Shown: piece after piece, positions 7,505-13,835 of the stretch
How positions within the stretch are numbered: the stretch's first letter is position 1
How the letters are laid out: each line of letters begins with the position of its first letter
NCBI GenBank assembly: GCA_007131435.1
Contig: SLQM01000221.1
Location: 1 to 14,421, forward strand
DNA from: Syntrophomonadaceae bacterium
Lineage (GTDB): Bacteria; Bacillota; Dethiobacteria; DTU022
DNA length: 14,421 nucleotides
Reading direction: 5' to 3'
The notes under the pieces: generated by a model
The model's input: only the letters and a program-made list of their open reading frames with translations
Database searches by the model: none
What the model was told of the DNA's origin: nothing
Made by a program: the position numbers and the translations under genes

Positions 7505-8908
7505 TTGGAAGAAGGACAAAAGCGCCCCAGGCGTACAGCTTTAATTAACCCCAAGCTTGAAGAACAGCTGAAAAATGCCGAACTAAAAGACCTGGTTTTA
7601 TCGAACCTGGAATACCTGGAACCGGAAAATGCACGCGAACTTGCCAGGCTGCTGCTCTGGAGTGACTCTGCATTCTCCTTCGGACTAATCGGCCAACTTC
7701 CCCGCAGCCTGAATTTTGTGATCGCTTTTTTTGACGAAATGGGGAAGCAGCTGCAAAATGTTCCTCCTGAACTGCTGCGCCAGTTCGCTTCCGAAATGGC
7801 TCGTAAGGTGGATATGAAAAGCGTGGCTGCCTTACCCGCGGCTTATACACCCTTACTTGCTGCTTTTAATCGTACTTCCGCTGATAGCCCAGGTTACAAT
7901 CAACTGCAGCAGGAAATAAAGATTAAGGTTATCCGGGAAACAATTGAATCCACCGATTTTGGCAAAGTCCGTGTTTCTTTTAAAAAGCATCTTGAAGGAA
8001 GCTATCCACTGTTAGAAAGCGCTGCAGCAGGAATAATCAGCGATCCCGTTGCCTTTGCCAACCTTGTTAATATCATTCCACCCTTATTGAACCATACTCT
8101 GAAACTGACTGCCAGTTCACTTGAACAGTTGAATTACCCTTCGGAAATTTTAGCCAGTGCAGTATTTAACCTGGCAAGCGATATTGAAACTGGTGAAATT
8201 GCTTCTATTATCAATAATATAAACCGCCTGATTAGGAGTACTCACGAGGGAAGCGCTGTCCTGGGGGGCAGCGAACCCCGCTTTCGCCAGGTAGCAGGAA
8301 AAATTATGGAGGAAACGCTGCAAGATCTTGATCATGAAGCGGCCGCAGGCGCCCTGCTTGCCCTCGGTGAAGATCTGGAAACAATTTTATATGCTGCCGT
8401 TGATACAGCGGCAAAGAAACCGGAGCTTACAGCTGCTCTTTTAACTGCCATGGTGCAGGGCACTTCTGCCAGCATGCGCGGTGTGTGCTATATGCTTGAT
8501 CATTTAAATGATTTGTCCCCTGGCAGCCTTGCTCAATTCACAAATCCCTTTTTAAATAGCGAAACACCAGGAAGTGCTGAACTGGTAAATGGCCTGCTAA
8601 CTTTATGCAATCGCATTTTCGCTGAAAATCCGGAGCTGTGCGAAAAAGCGGCAGTTTCTTTCCTGCAAGCGGTCGATAAAGACCAGCTGCATCAGTTGCA
8701 GTATAATATTTTATCGATTTTTCTAAACCGTCTCGACCAGGATCAGGTTTCTGCTTTCTTAATCAATACATCTGGACAACTCTCCGCCAGCCTGGCTGAG
8801 AATCCGCGTTTATCACGTTCCGTGGTCAAGTCATTTGTCAATATTTTCTGGGGTGCACTTAAAGGTTCATTTAAAAAAGTGGGAAAAAGAGAAGGGAGCA
8901 CTGGCTAA
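7505..8908 (+). CDS. Helical protein of unknown function in the acyl-CoA operon
   Basis: I do not recognise this 467-residue protein. It is predicted almost entirely alpha-helical, rich in Leu, Ala, Glu and Ser, with repeated blocks of roughly 30-40 residues of the type ALxALxxDLxxxLYAAVDTAAKK, suggesting a helical-repeat (HEAT-like or similar) scaffold. There is no signal peptide, clear membrane span or metal-binding cysteine cluster. The last 25 residues form a basic tail after an amphipathic stretch (VVKSFVNIFWGALKGSFKK) that might touch a membrane. The start is TTG, chosen because AAGGGTGAG (7491-7499) is correctly spaced and the gap to the preceding gene is only 16 bases. Its stop lies one base before the start of the HgdB-like gene, which implies coordinated expression. 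A scaffold or assembly role for the neighbouring enzymes is a guess from position. Confidence 0.75.
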   Translation: MEEGQKRPRRTALINPKLEEQLKNAELKDLVLSNLEYLEPENARELARLLLWSDSAFSFGLIGQLPRSLNFVIAFFDEMGKQLQNVPPELLRQFASEMARKVDMKSVAALPAAYTPLLAAFNRTSADSPGYNQLQQEIKIKVIRETIESTDFGKVRVSFKKHLEGSYPLLESAAAGIISDPVAFANLVNIIPPLLNHTLKLTASSLEQLNYPSEILASAVFNLASDIETGEIASIINNINRLIRSTHEGSAVLGGSEPRFRQVAGKIMEETLQDLDHEAAAGALLALGEDLETILYAAVDTAAKKPELTAALLTAMVQGTSASMRGVCYMLDHLNDLSPGSLAQFTNPFLNSETPGSAELVNGLLTLCNRIFAENPELCEKAAVSFLQAVDKDQLHQLQYNILSIFLNRLDQDQVSAFLINTSGQLSASLAENPRLSRSVVKSFVNIFWGALKGSFKKVGKREGSTG

Positions 8909-8909
8909 A

Positions 8910-10019
8910 GTGGAGATATTGAAAAATATTACCACCACAATAGAAAATGACTATGTAAAAGCAGCCCGGGCTTCCGGGCAGAAAATAATCGGTTATGTCT
9001 GTCTTTCAACACCGCGGGAAGTTTTTGATGCTGCCGGTATTTTCCCTTACCGGATCAAGGCGCTTGGCCGGGGAGATACAAGTATGGCCGATGCATACCT
9101 GTCACGTTTTAACTGTGGCTTTTGCCGGGCCTGCCTGCAGCTGGGGCTTGAGGGCAGCTATAACTTCCTTGATGGAATAATCGAAACCAATGGCTGTGAT
9201 CACCTGAGAGGAATGTTTGAAAACTGGCAGCATGCTGTTCCCAGGCCCTTCTTTCACTATATCAGGGTCCCACATCTTATTGATCAGGATTCCCTGCAGT
9301 GGTTTAAAGAGGAGATTGAACTTTTAATTTCGGCCCTTAATCAACATTTTGCTTCAGGGATTGATGATCAGAAACTGCAGGGGGCAATTGAAATGCAGGA
9401 CCGGGTTTCATTGCTTATGAAACAGATTTATGAAAGCCGCTGGGAAGGCGAGATTAAGTTATATGGTCATGAAATTATGGCTCTGATAGTAGCCGAAGGT
9501 TCCATGCCGGCAGCAGATTATCTCCAATTGCTCGATAGTTTTAATGAAGAGATTAAAAACCGGAAAGCGCTTGATGTAAGGGCGCGTATCTTCATGGGCG
9601 GGGCAGCAACAGATGAGATCAGCCTGGTCAACGAGTTGGAGAAGCTGGGCGGATTGATGGTAGCTGATTCATTTTGTTTTGGTGGCCGCGTATTTTTGAG
9701 GGAAGCTGCTGCTGCTGAACCGGTGAAACGGTTAGCAGAAACATACTTAAATAACTTGCTTTGTCCACGGATGTTTATGAGCTATTCCAACCGCAAGGAC
9801 TATATCTTTAATCTTATAAACCGGTCAAAAGCTGATGGTGCAGTGCTCTTTCACAACAAATTCTGCGACCTGCATGGGATTGAAAATGTTAAACTGAAGA
9901 TGGATCTTGAAAAAGAGGGCCTGCCGGTGATGCTGCTGGAAAAAGAATATGGAGCAGGGGCGGATATTGGGCGGATAAAAACCCGGGTCCAGGCTTTCTT
10001 AGAACAGCTGAAGAGGTGA
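8910..10019 (+). CDS. 2-hydroxyacyl-CoA dehydratase/benzoyl-CoA reductase family subunit, HgdB/BcrC-like
   Basis: The 369-residue protein belongs to the family that carries an iron-sulfur cluster and performs one-electron acyl-CoA chemistry (HgdB, FldC, HadC, BcrC). Typical elements are an N-terminal GYVCLSTPREVFDAAGIFPYR (28-48), a cysteine region NCGFCRAC (68-75), NGCDHLRG (94-101), KFCDLHG (317-323) and the family-ending IKTRVQAFLEQL (356-367). Cys72 or a neighbour, Cys96 and Cys319 are the expected cluster ligands. Length is close to HgdB (about 380). The C69-x2-C72-x2-C75 spacing gives more cysteines than the family needs. An open frame extends upstream to 8835 but overlaps the previous gene; I prefer GTG at 8910, with GAAGGGAG upstream and one base between stop and start. 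The partner gene follows after six bases. Dehydratase, ring reductase or another reductive role cannot be told apart here. Confidence 0.88.
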   Translation: MEILKNITTTIENDYVKAARASGQKIIGYVCLSTPREVFDAAGIFPYRIKALGRGDTSMADAYLSRFNCGFCRACLQLGLEGSYNFLDGIIETNGCDHLRGMFENWQHAVPRPFFHYIRVPHLIDQDSLQWFKEEIELLISALNQHFASGIDDQKLQGAIEMQDRVSLLMKQIYESRWEGEIKLYGHEIMALIVAEGSMPAADYLQLLDSFNEEIKNRKALDVRARIFMGGAATDEISLVNELEKLGGLMVADSFCFGGRVFLREAAAAEPVKRLAETYLNNLLCPRMFMSYSNRKDYIFNLINRSKADGAVLFHNKFCDLHGIENVKLKMDLEKEGLPVMLLEKEYGAGADIGRIKTRVQAFLEQLKR

Positions 10020-10025
10020 TAGGAA

Positions 10026-11447
10026 ATGGATAAAAGCGCTGTATTGCAACGAAAAGATTCCACCGGCCTTTTCAGCCGCGTTCATGCCCTGTTCAGCATC
10101 CTGGAAAAGCTGCCGCAGCAAATAAGCGAAGAAGAGCTGGAAGGTTTGTTCAAAGTTCTGCCAGCGGATAGTGCCAATAGTATGCGCTCGCTGCTCAAGC
10201 CTGCCATCCAGCAGGCGTCCATGCCTTTTCTGCAAATGCTTTCCGCAGCCTTAAATGATACGGCGACAGCTAAAGAGCAGGGCAAAAAAGTTGTACTGGC
10301 GCCCTTTAACTTCCCCCCGGAAATCATTCATGCTTTCGATAACCTGGCTCCAATTACGACCGAGGTCCTGACTACCCTGGGCGTTGTTTCACTGGAAGGC
10401 CAGGGAGAAAGGTACTGGGAATATGCCATGGGATTGGGATTGCCGGACCACCTTTGTTCAGCCAATACGATTGATTTAGGATCCATGCTTTCCGGGATCG
10501 ATTTCGAACCCGATGCCATTATATCGGGCTGTGTTGGTAGCTGTGATGTTAATTCTAAAACTCATGAGTTTGTCTCCCTGCTGCTGGCCCTGCCGCAGAT
10601 TGCCCTGGAAAAGCCGCCGGATAATACTGAACGAGGTTTTAAATTTTTTAAAAATAATTACCTCAAAATGATTCGGCAGCTGGAGGAGCTGGCCGGTGAA
10701 GGACTGAAGTTGGAAAATTTGAGAGCTGTTGCAGAAAAAGTTAACCGGTGCACTGAGCTATACCACGACCTCTGGGAGCTGAAAAAACAGGTTCCCTGCC
10801 CGGTACCGGGTATCTTTTCCTTGTTTGTCTGCGCTACCCGTTTTTCCATGTGGGGCCGTGATGAAGGGATTAAAACCCTTGAAGCCTGCATGGAAGTATC
10901 CCGGCAAAATTTAGAAAGCGCGGATTACGGCAGCAGGGAAGAAAGAGCAAGGGTGCTCTGGATATACTTAAGTTACTATTACGACCTGGTCAAGTTTTAC
11001 GACTGGATGGAAGAACGGCGGATTAGCAATATGGGAGATGCCCTGCAGTGGGCATTTCCGGAACCCCTTGACCTTACTTCCCGGGAAACTATCCTCGATG
11101 GGATGATCAGAAGCGCCTGGAATAACGTGATGACAAGGCAAATGGGAGCTGCTTCCATGTCCCAGCGCTGGATAGAAGATATTGTCTATATTATCAGGGA
11201 GTGGGGTGTAAACGGCACAATCTATTGCGGCCACCACTCCTGCAAGCAAACCTGGAGTGTTTTTTCTATAACCCGCAATGAAGTATTAAAAAGAACCGGG
11301 GTTCCAACTCTCGGGCTTCAGGGCGATTCATGGATTAGATCGATGACTCCGATGAGCGTGATCCAGGAAGAAGTAGAACAATTTGTTAATAATGTAATCA
11401 ATAAAAGCGGCCGCAGGAGACGTCCTAAGATCAAGGACACTGTTTAG
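10026..11447 (+). CDS. 2-hydroxyacyl-CoA dehydratase/benzoyl-CoA reductase family subunit, HgdA/BcrB-like
   Basis: This is the second subunit of the reductase/dehydratase core, 473 residues, close to HgdA in length. A helical N-terminal stretch (about 1-85) precedes the core, which starts with VVLAPFNFPPEIIHAFD (89-105). Candidate cluster cysteines are C144 (DHLCSANTID), C173 in SGCVGSCD (167-174), and C401/C406 in YCGHHSCKQ (400-408), the three places where the family puts its ligands. The closing segment GDSWIRSMTPMSVIQEEVEQFV (433-454) resembles the family C terminus. GAGGTGAT overlapping the upstream stop serves as ribosome binding site, indicating translational coupling with the HgdB-like subunit. 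By family, the two should form a heterodimer with a cluster in each subunit, receiving electrons from the activase. The substrate is unknown, and I see no residue that fixes it. Confidence 0.88.
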   Translation: MDKSAVLQRKDSTGLFSRVHALFSILEKLPQQISEEELEGLFKVLPADSANSMRSLLKPAIQQASMPFLQMLSAALNDTATAKEQGKKVVLAPFNFPPEIIHAFDNLAPITTEVLTTLGVVSLEGQGERYWEYAMGLGLPDHLCSANTIDLGSMLSGIDFEPDAIISGCVGSCDVNSKTHEFVSLLLALPQIALEKPPDNTERGFKFFKNNYLKMIRQLEELAGEGLKLENLRAVAEKVNRCTELYHDLWELKKQVPCPVPGIFSLFVCATRFSMWGRDEGIKTLEACMEVSRQNLESADYGSREERARVLWIYLSYYYDLVKFYDWMEERRISNMGDALQWAFPEPLDLTSRETILDGMIRSAWNNVMTRQMGAASMSQRWIEDIVYIIREWGVNGTIYCGHHSCKQTWSVFSITRNEVLKRTGVPTLGLQGDSWIRSMTPMSVIQEEVEQFVNNVINKSGRRRRPKIKDTV

Positions 11448-11495
11448 TCAGCCTTTCAGCTTTTACATCTCTAAGCCGAAGCCGCAACAGAAGCG

Positions 11496-11509
11496 GTATT
11501 TGCTATAGC
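11496..11509. repeat. Second copy of the 14-base word, in the gap before the activase pair
   Basis: GTATTTGCTATAGC is identical to 1464-1477. It lies 37 bases before the activase ATG in the only sizeable gap (11448-11546) within the operon. The same gap holds AAGCCGAAGCCG (11473-11484), the reverse complement of 3457-3468 near the rmuC promoter. I found no terminator in the gap, only a 4-bp CCGC/GCGG stem, and no clear promoter. The strong AAGGAGG (11532-11538) belongs to the next gene. Confidence 0.3.
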
Positions 11510-11546
11510 ATTATGTCAGGTTTCAGGTTTGAAGGAGGCAGGATAA

Positions 11547-12341
11547 ATGTTCTATGGCGGAATAGATGTTGGTTCCCTCACCGCCCAGGCTGTAATCCTA
11601 AATGAAAATAGCCTTTATGCTTATAAAAGCATGCCCGTCAGTTCAAATCCCATAGATTCAGCTTCAGCTGTGATTGGAGCCTCCCTGCAGGAAAAGAACC
11701 TTCAACATCAAGATTTAACTTATTGCGTCAGTACCGGCTACGGTCGCGAACAGATCCAGAAAGAGGGACTGGCTGATGAAAATATAAGTGAAATATCATG
11801 CCATGGAAAAGGGGCATGGTGGATAATGCCCCGTGTGCGGACTATTATTGATATTGGTGGCCAGGATGCCAAGGTGATCCGTGTCGACCAGGAGGGCGAA
11901 CTGGTTAACTTTGTGATGAACGATAAGTGTGCAGCGGGAACAGGGCGTTTCCTTGACGTGATGAGCAAAACCCTGGGGGTTAGTGTTGAAGAAATTGGTC
12001 CGCTATCATTTAAAACCCAGAAGGTAATTGAAATGAGCAGCCGCTGCAGCATATTTTGTGAAACAGAAGTGCATCATTATCTGCAGCGGGGAGCAGACTT
12101 AGCAGACCTGGCAGCCGGTATTAACCGAACCATGGCCGGAAGGGTGATGGCCCTGGTTCGAAGGGTTGGGATTGAAAAAGAGGTTACCATGACTGGCGGA
12201 GTAGCTAAAAATCAGGCTGTTCGACGGGAGCTGGAAAAATTGATGGGCCTGAAAATGATCACATATGACCTGGATTCACAGCTTGTTGGTGCGCTGGGTG
12301 CAGCCCTGATCGCCCGCCGCCTTGCGGAGGGGAAACAATGA
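11547..12341 (+). CDS. Acyl-CoA dehydratase/reductase activase, HgdC/BcrD-type ATPase (first copy)
   Basis: The 264-residue protein is an ASKHA-fold ATPase that passes low-potential electrons to the reductase core at the cost of ATP. The phosphate-1 motif is GIDVGSLTAQAV (5-16), followed by STGYGREQI (62-70), CHGKGA (85-90), DIGGQDAKVI (102-111) and TGGVAKN (216-222). The cluster cysteines are C128 (NDKCAAGTGRF) and C167 (SSRCSIF), matching C127 and C166 of HgdC, where two monomers share one [4Fe-4S] cluster. An additional C171 is present where the family commonly has Ala (FAESE). Length equals HgdC (about 260), not the longer BcrA. A strong AAGGAGG precedes the ATG by eight bases. It overlaps the next activase gene by four bases (ATGA). 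All nucleotide motifs look intact, so this is probably the ATP-hydrolysing partner. Confidence 0.93.
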   Translation: MFYGGIDVGSLTAQAVILNENSLYAYKSMPVSSNPIDSASAVIGASLQEKNLQHQDLTYCVSTGYGREQIQKEGLADENISEISCHGKGAWWIMPRVRTIIDIGGQDAKVIRVDQEGELVNFVMNDKCAAGTGRFLDVMSKTLGVSVEEIGPLSFKTQKVIEMSSRCSIFCETEVHHYLQRGADLADLAAGINRTMAGRVMALVRRVGIEKEVTMTGGVAKNQAVRRELEKLMGLKMITYDLDSQLVGALGAALIARRLAEGKQ

Positions 12342-13108
12342 TCACCATCGGTATTGATGTGGGCAGTCTCTTTACCAAGGCTGTATTATTAAATGATGAC
12401 CGTGTGCTTGCAACTGCGCTACGTGATACCAGTGGAGACATCGCAGCTGAAAATACAGCCATGATCAAGCTCTTGTTAGACAAGGGTGGTGTTTTAATAA
12501 AAGATGTAAAGGCAGTCATAAGTACCGGGCAGGGCGAAGAGCTAGTTGAAGAAGCTGACTTTCTTGAAGATGATCTTGCCTGCTTGGCTGCAGCCACCCG
12601 GTTTTTTCTGCCAGCTACAGAGTTAACCTTGGAAATAGGTGGCCAAAGTATAACCGGAGTACTCAGCACCCCGGAAGGAGATGTAGTTAACTACATGCGC
12701 AATGATAAGTGTGCTTCTGGCACAGGCCGATTTATTGAGGTTATCGGCTCAGCTCTCGGTGTGAAGATGGAGCAGTTTGATTATACTGTGTCAATGGCAG
12801 CTAATAAAGTCACCGTCAGCACCCAGTGCGCTGTTTTTGCCGAGAGCGAAATAATATCTCATGTCAATTCCGGTGAGGCGGTTGCCGATATTATTGCCGG
12901 GGTGTGCGAATCAACGGCCGGCATTATCATATCACAGGCACTGCGTTTTGGGCCGGTTGAAAACTATACTGTCACCGGGGGCGTAGCTCTATTTAAAAGC
13001 ATTACAAGGATTTTGGAGGAGAAACTGCCCGGGACTTATCAGCTTTTTCCCATAGATCCGCGATACGCGGCTGCTTACGGAGCTGCCCTTCTGGGGCAGC
13101 AGGAGTAA
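12338..13108 (+). CDS. Acyl-CoA dehydratase/reductase activase homologue with altered nucleotide motifs (second copy)
   Basis: This 256-residue second HgdC-type protein overlaps the first by four bases. The phosphate-1 motif GIDVGSLFTKAV (5-16) and both cluster cysteines, C125 (NDKCASGTGRF) and C164 (STQCAVFAESE), are kept. Other motifs have drifted: DIGGQD in the first copy is EIGGQS here (99-104), STGYGR is STGQGE (62-67), and CHGKGA is CLAAAT (82-87). The TGGVA element (213-217) remains. HgdC is usually a homodimer with its cluster between subunits. Two unlike copies in one operon suggest a heterodimer, as in class I benzoyl-CoA reductase (BcrA/BcrD), though both here have the short HgdC length. 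This copy may bind but not hydrolyse ATP, or play a structural or docking role. No significant gap follows before the next gene (7 bases). Confidence 0.9.
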   Translation: MITIGIDVGSLFTKAVLLNDDRVLATALRDTSGDIAAENTAMIKLLLDKGGVLIKDVKAVISTGQGEELVEEADFLEDDLACLAAATRFFLPATELTLEIGGQSITGVLSTPEGDVVNYMRNDKCASGTGRFIEVIGSALGVKMEQFDYTVSMAANKVTVSTQCAVFAESEIISHVNSGEAVADIIAGVCESTAGIIISQALRFGPVENYTVTGGVALFKSITRILEEKLPGTYQLFPIDPRYAAAYGAALLGQQE

Positions 13109-13115
13109 TTTAACT

Positions 13116-13835
13116 ATGGAGCTATTCAGGGAACCGCTAGAATATATTAAACATTATCTGACAGGTGCCGATCAAAGAAAAGTACTAAAAAGATCTAACT
13201 GCAGCTTGATGTCATCCTGGCCCCGGGAGACATCCCTGGTGCTGCAGGCTGATACGGGCCTGGAGTTGGGTGGTGCAGAAGGTTCCCTATTCATGATCCT
13301 CTGGACAGAACAAGATGGGGTAATTAGCCCAGGACAGGTCTCCCTGGTTGGGCCTGATATAAACGAAACAAAAAATATAAAACTTCCTTTTGCGCAGGTA
13401 ATCATGGTTTACGGTGATTTTCAAGATGAATATGAAACTTACCAGCTGCTCCTGGATACACTGCTGGGAGCCAAATTAAAGGATGTATCAACCCGTTTCT
13501 GGCCGGACCGGCAAAGAATATGGTACAGGGTTAGTGATCAGGCGCTAAAAAGCGGATTCAACCTGATGCGCTGCGGCTGTACTTTACTCAACCAGTTTCA
13601 AAGCCTACCTGCAGTAAAAGGGGCTGAAATAATTATATCTGCAGAGAGCTTGACATATCAGCCCTTTTTACAAAAAGCGGCAGCAAGCTCCTCAGGGATT
13701 TTGGAAGCGCTGGTTAAAATTCATGAAGACCTGAATTTTAATTGTGAAGACTGTGACTACAGGGAAGTATGTGACGAAGTGGGTGCTTTAAAGGATATTC
13801 ACCGGCGCTTACAGGAGGAGAGATCAGGTTTATGA
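13116..13835 (+). CDS. Acetyl-CoA synthase (CdhC/AcsB)-like middle-domain protein with added cysteine cluster
   Basis: The 239-residue protein resembles the middle, CoA-binding domain of the acetyl-CoA synthase beta subunit. The matching elements are SPGQVSLVGPDINE (71-84), LPFAQVIMVYG (90-100), RIWYRVSDQALKSGFNLMRCG (134-154) and EIIISAES (171-178), in the order and spacing I recall for AcsB/CdhC (GKxTVxGPDID, xPxGxIVEV, xWxRISKxAxxxGFxxxxxG). This was recognised by eye, not by search. The rest of AcsB, including the A-cluster ligands, is absent. Instead the C terminus carries C210-x2-C213-x5-C219 (CEDCDYREVC), suggesting an Fe-S, Zn or Ni site; C153 and C155 (RCGC) could add to it. It overlaps the CooC-like ATPase gene by four bases, which supports a CODH/ACS-related role. 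The start ATG follows AGGAG by ten bases. The alternative is an unrelated protein with chance likeness. Confidence 0.6.
   Translation: MELFREPLEYIKHYLTGADQRKVLKRSNCSLMSSWPRETSLVLQADTGLELGGAEGSLFMILWTEQDGVISPGQVSLVGPDINETKNIKLPFAQVIMVYGDFQDEYETYQLLLDTLLGAKLKDVSTRFWPDRQRIWYRVSDQALKSGFNLMRCGCTLLNQFQSLPAVKGAEIIISAESLTYQPFLQKAAASSSGILEALVKIHEDLNFNCEDCDYREVCDEVGALKDIHRRLQEERSGL

Noticed and set aside
8835..8909. Upstream extension of the HgdB-like gene to an ATG at 8835
   Set aside because: It would overlap the end of the preceding gene by 74 bases and add 25 residues not typical of the family. The GTG at 8910 has an upstream GAAGGGAG and gives the usual N terminus.
12259..12669. 136-codon open frame on the minus strand across the activase junction
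   Set aside because: It lies opposite two well-supported overlapping genes, is rich in Ser and Arg as expected of an antisense shadow, and has no recognisable domain.
8910..13108. A standard class I benzoyl-CoA reductase (BcrABCD)
   Set aside because: Four subunits of the right families are present, but both activases are HgdC-sized rather than one being the longer BcrA type. No ring-hydrolysis genes are seen, and the other operon members do not fit the known pathway. It remains a possible distant relative.
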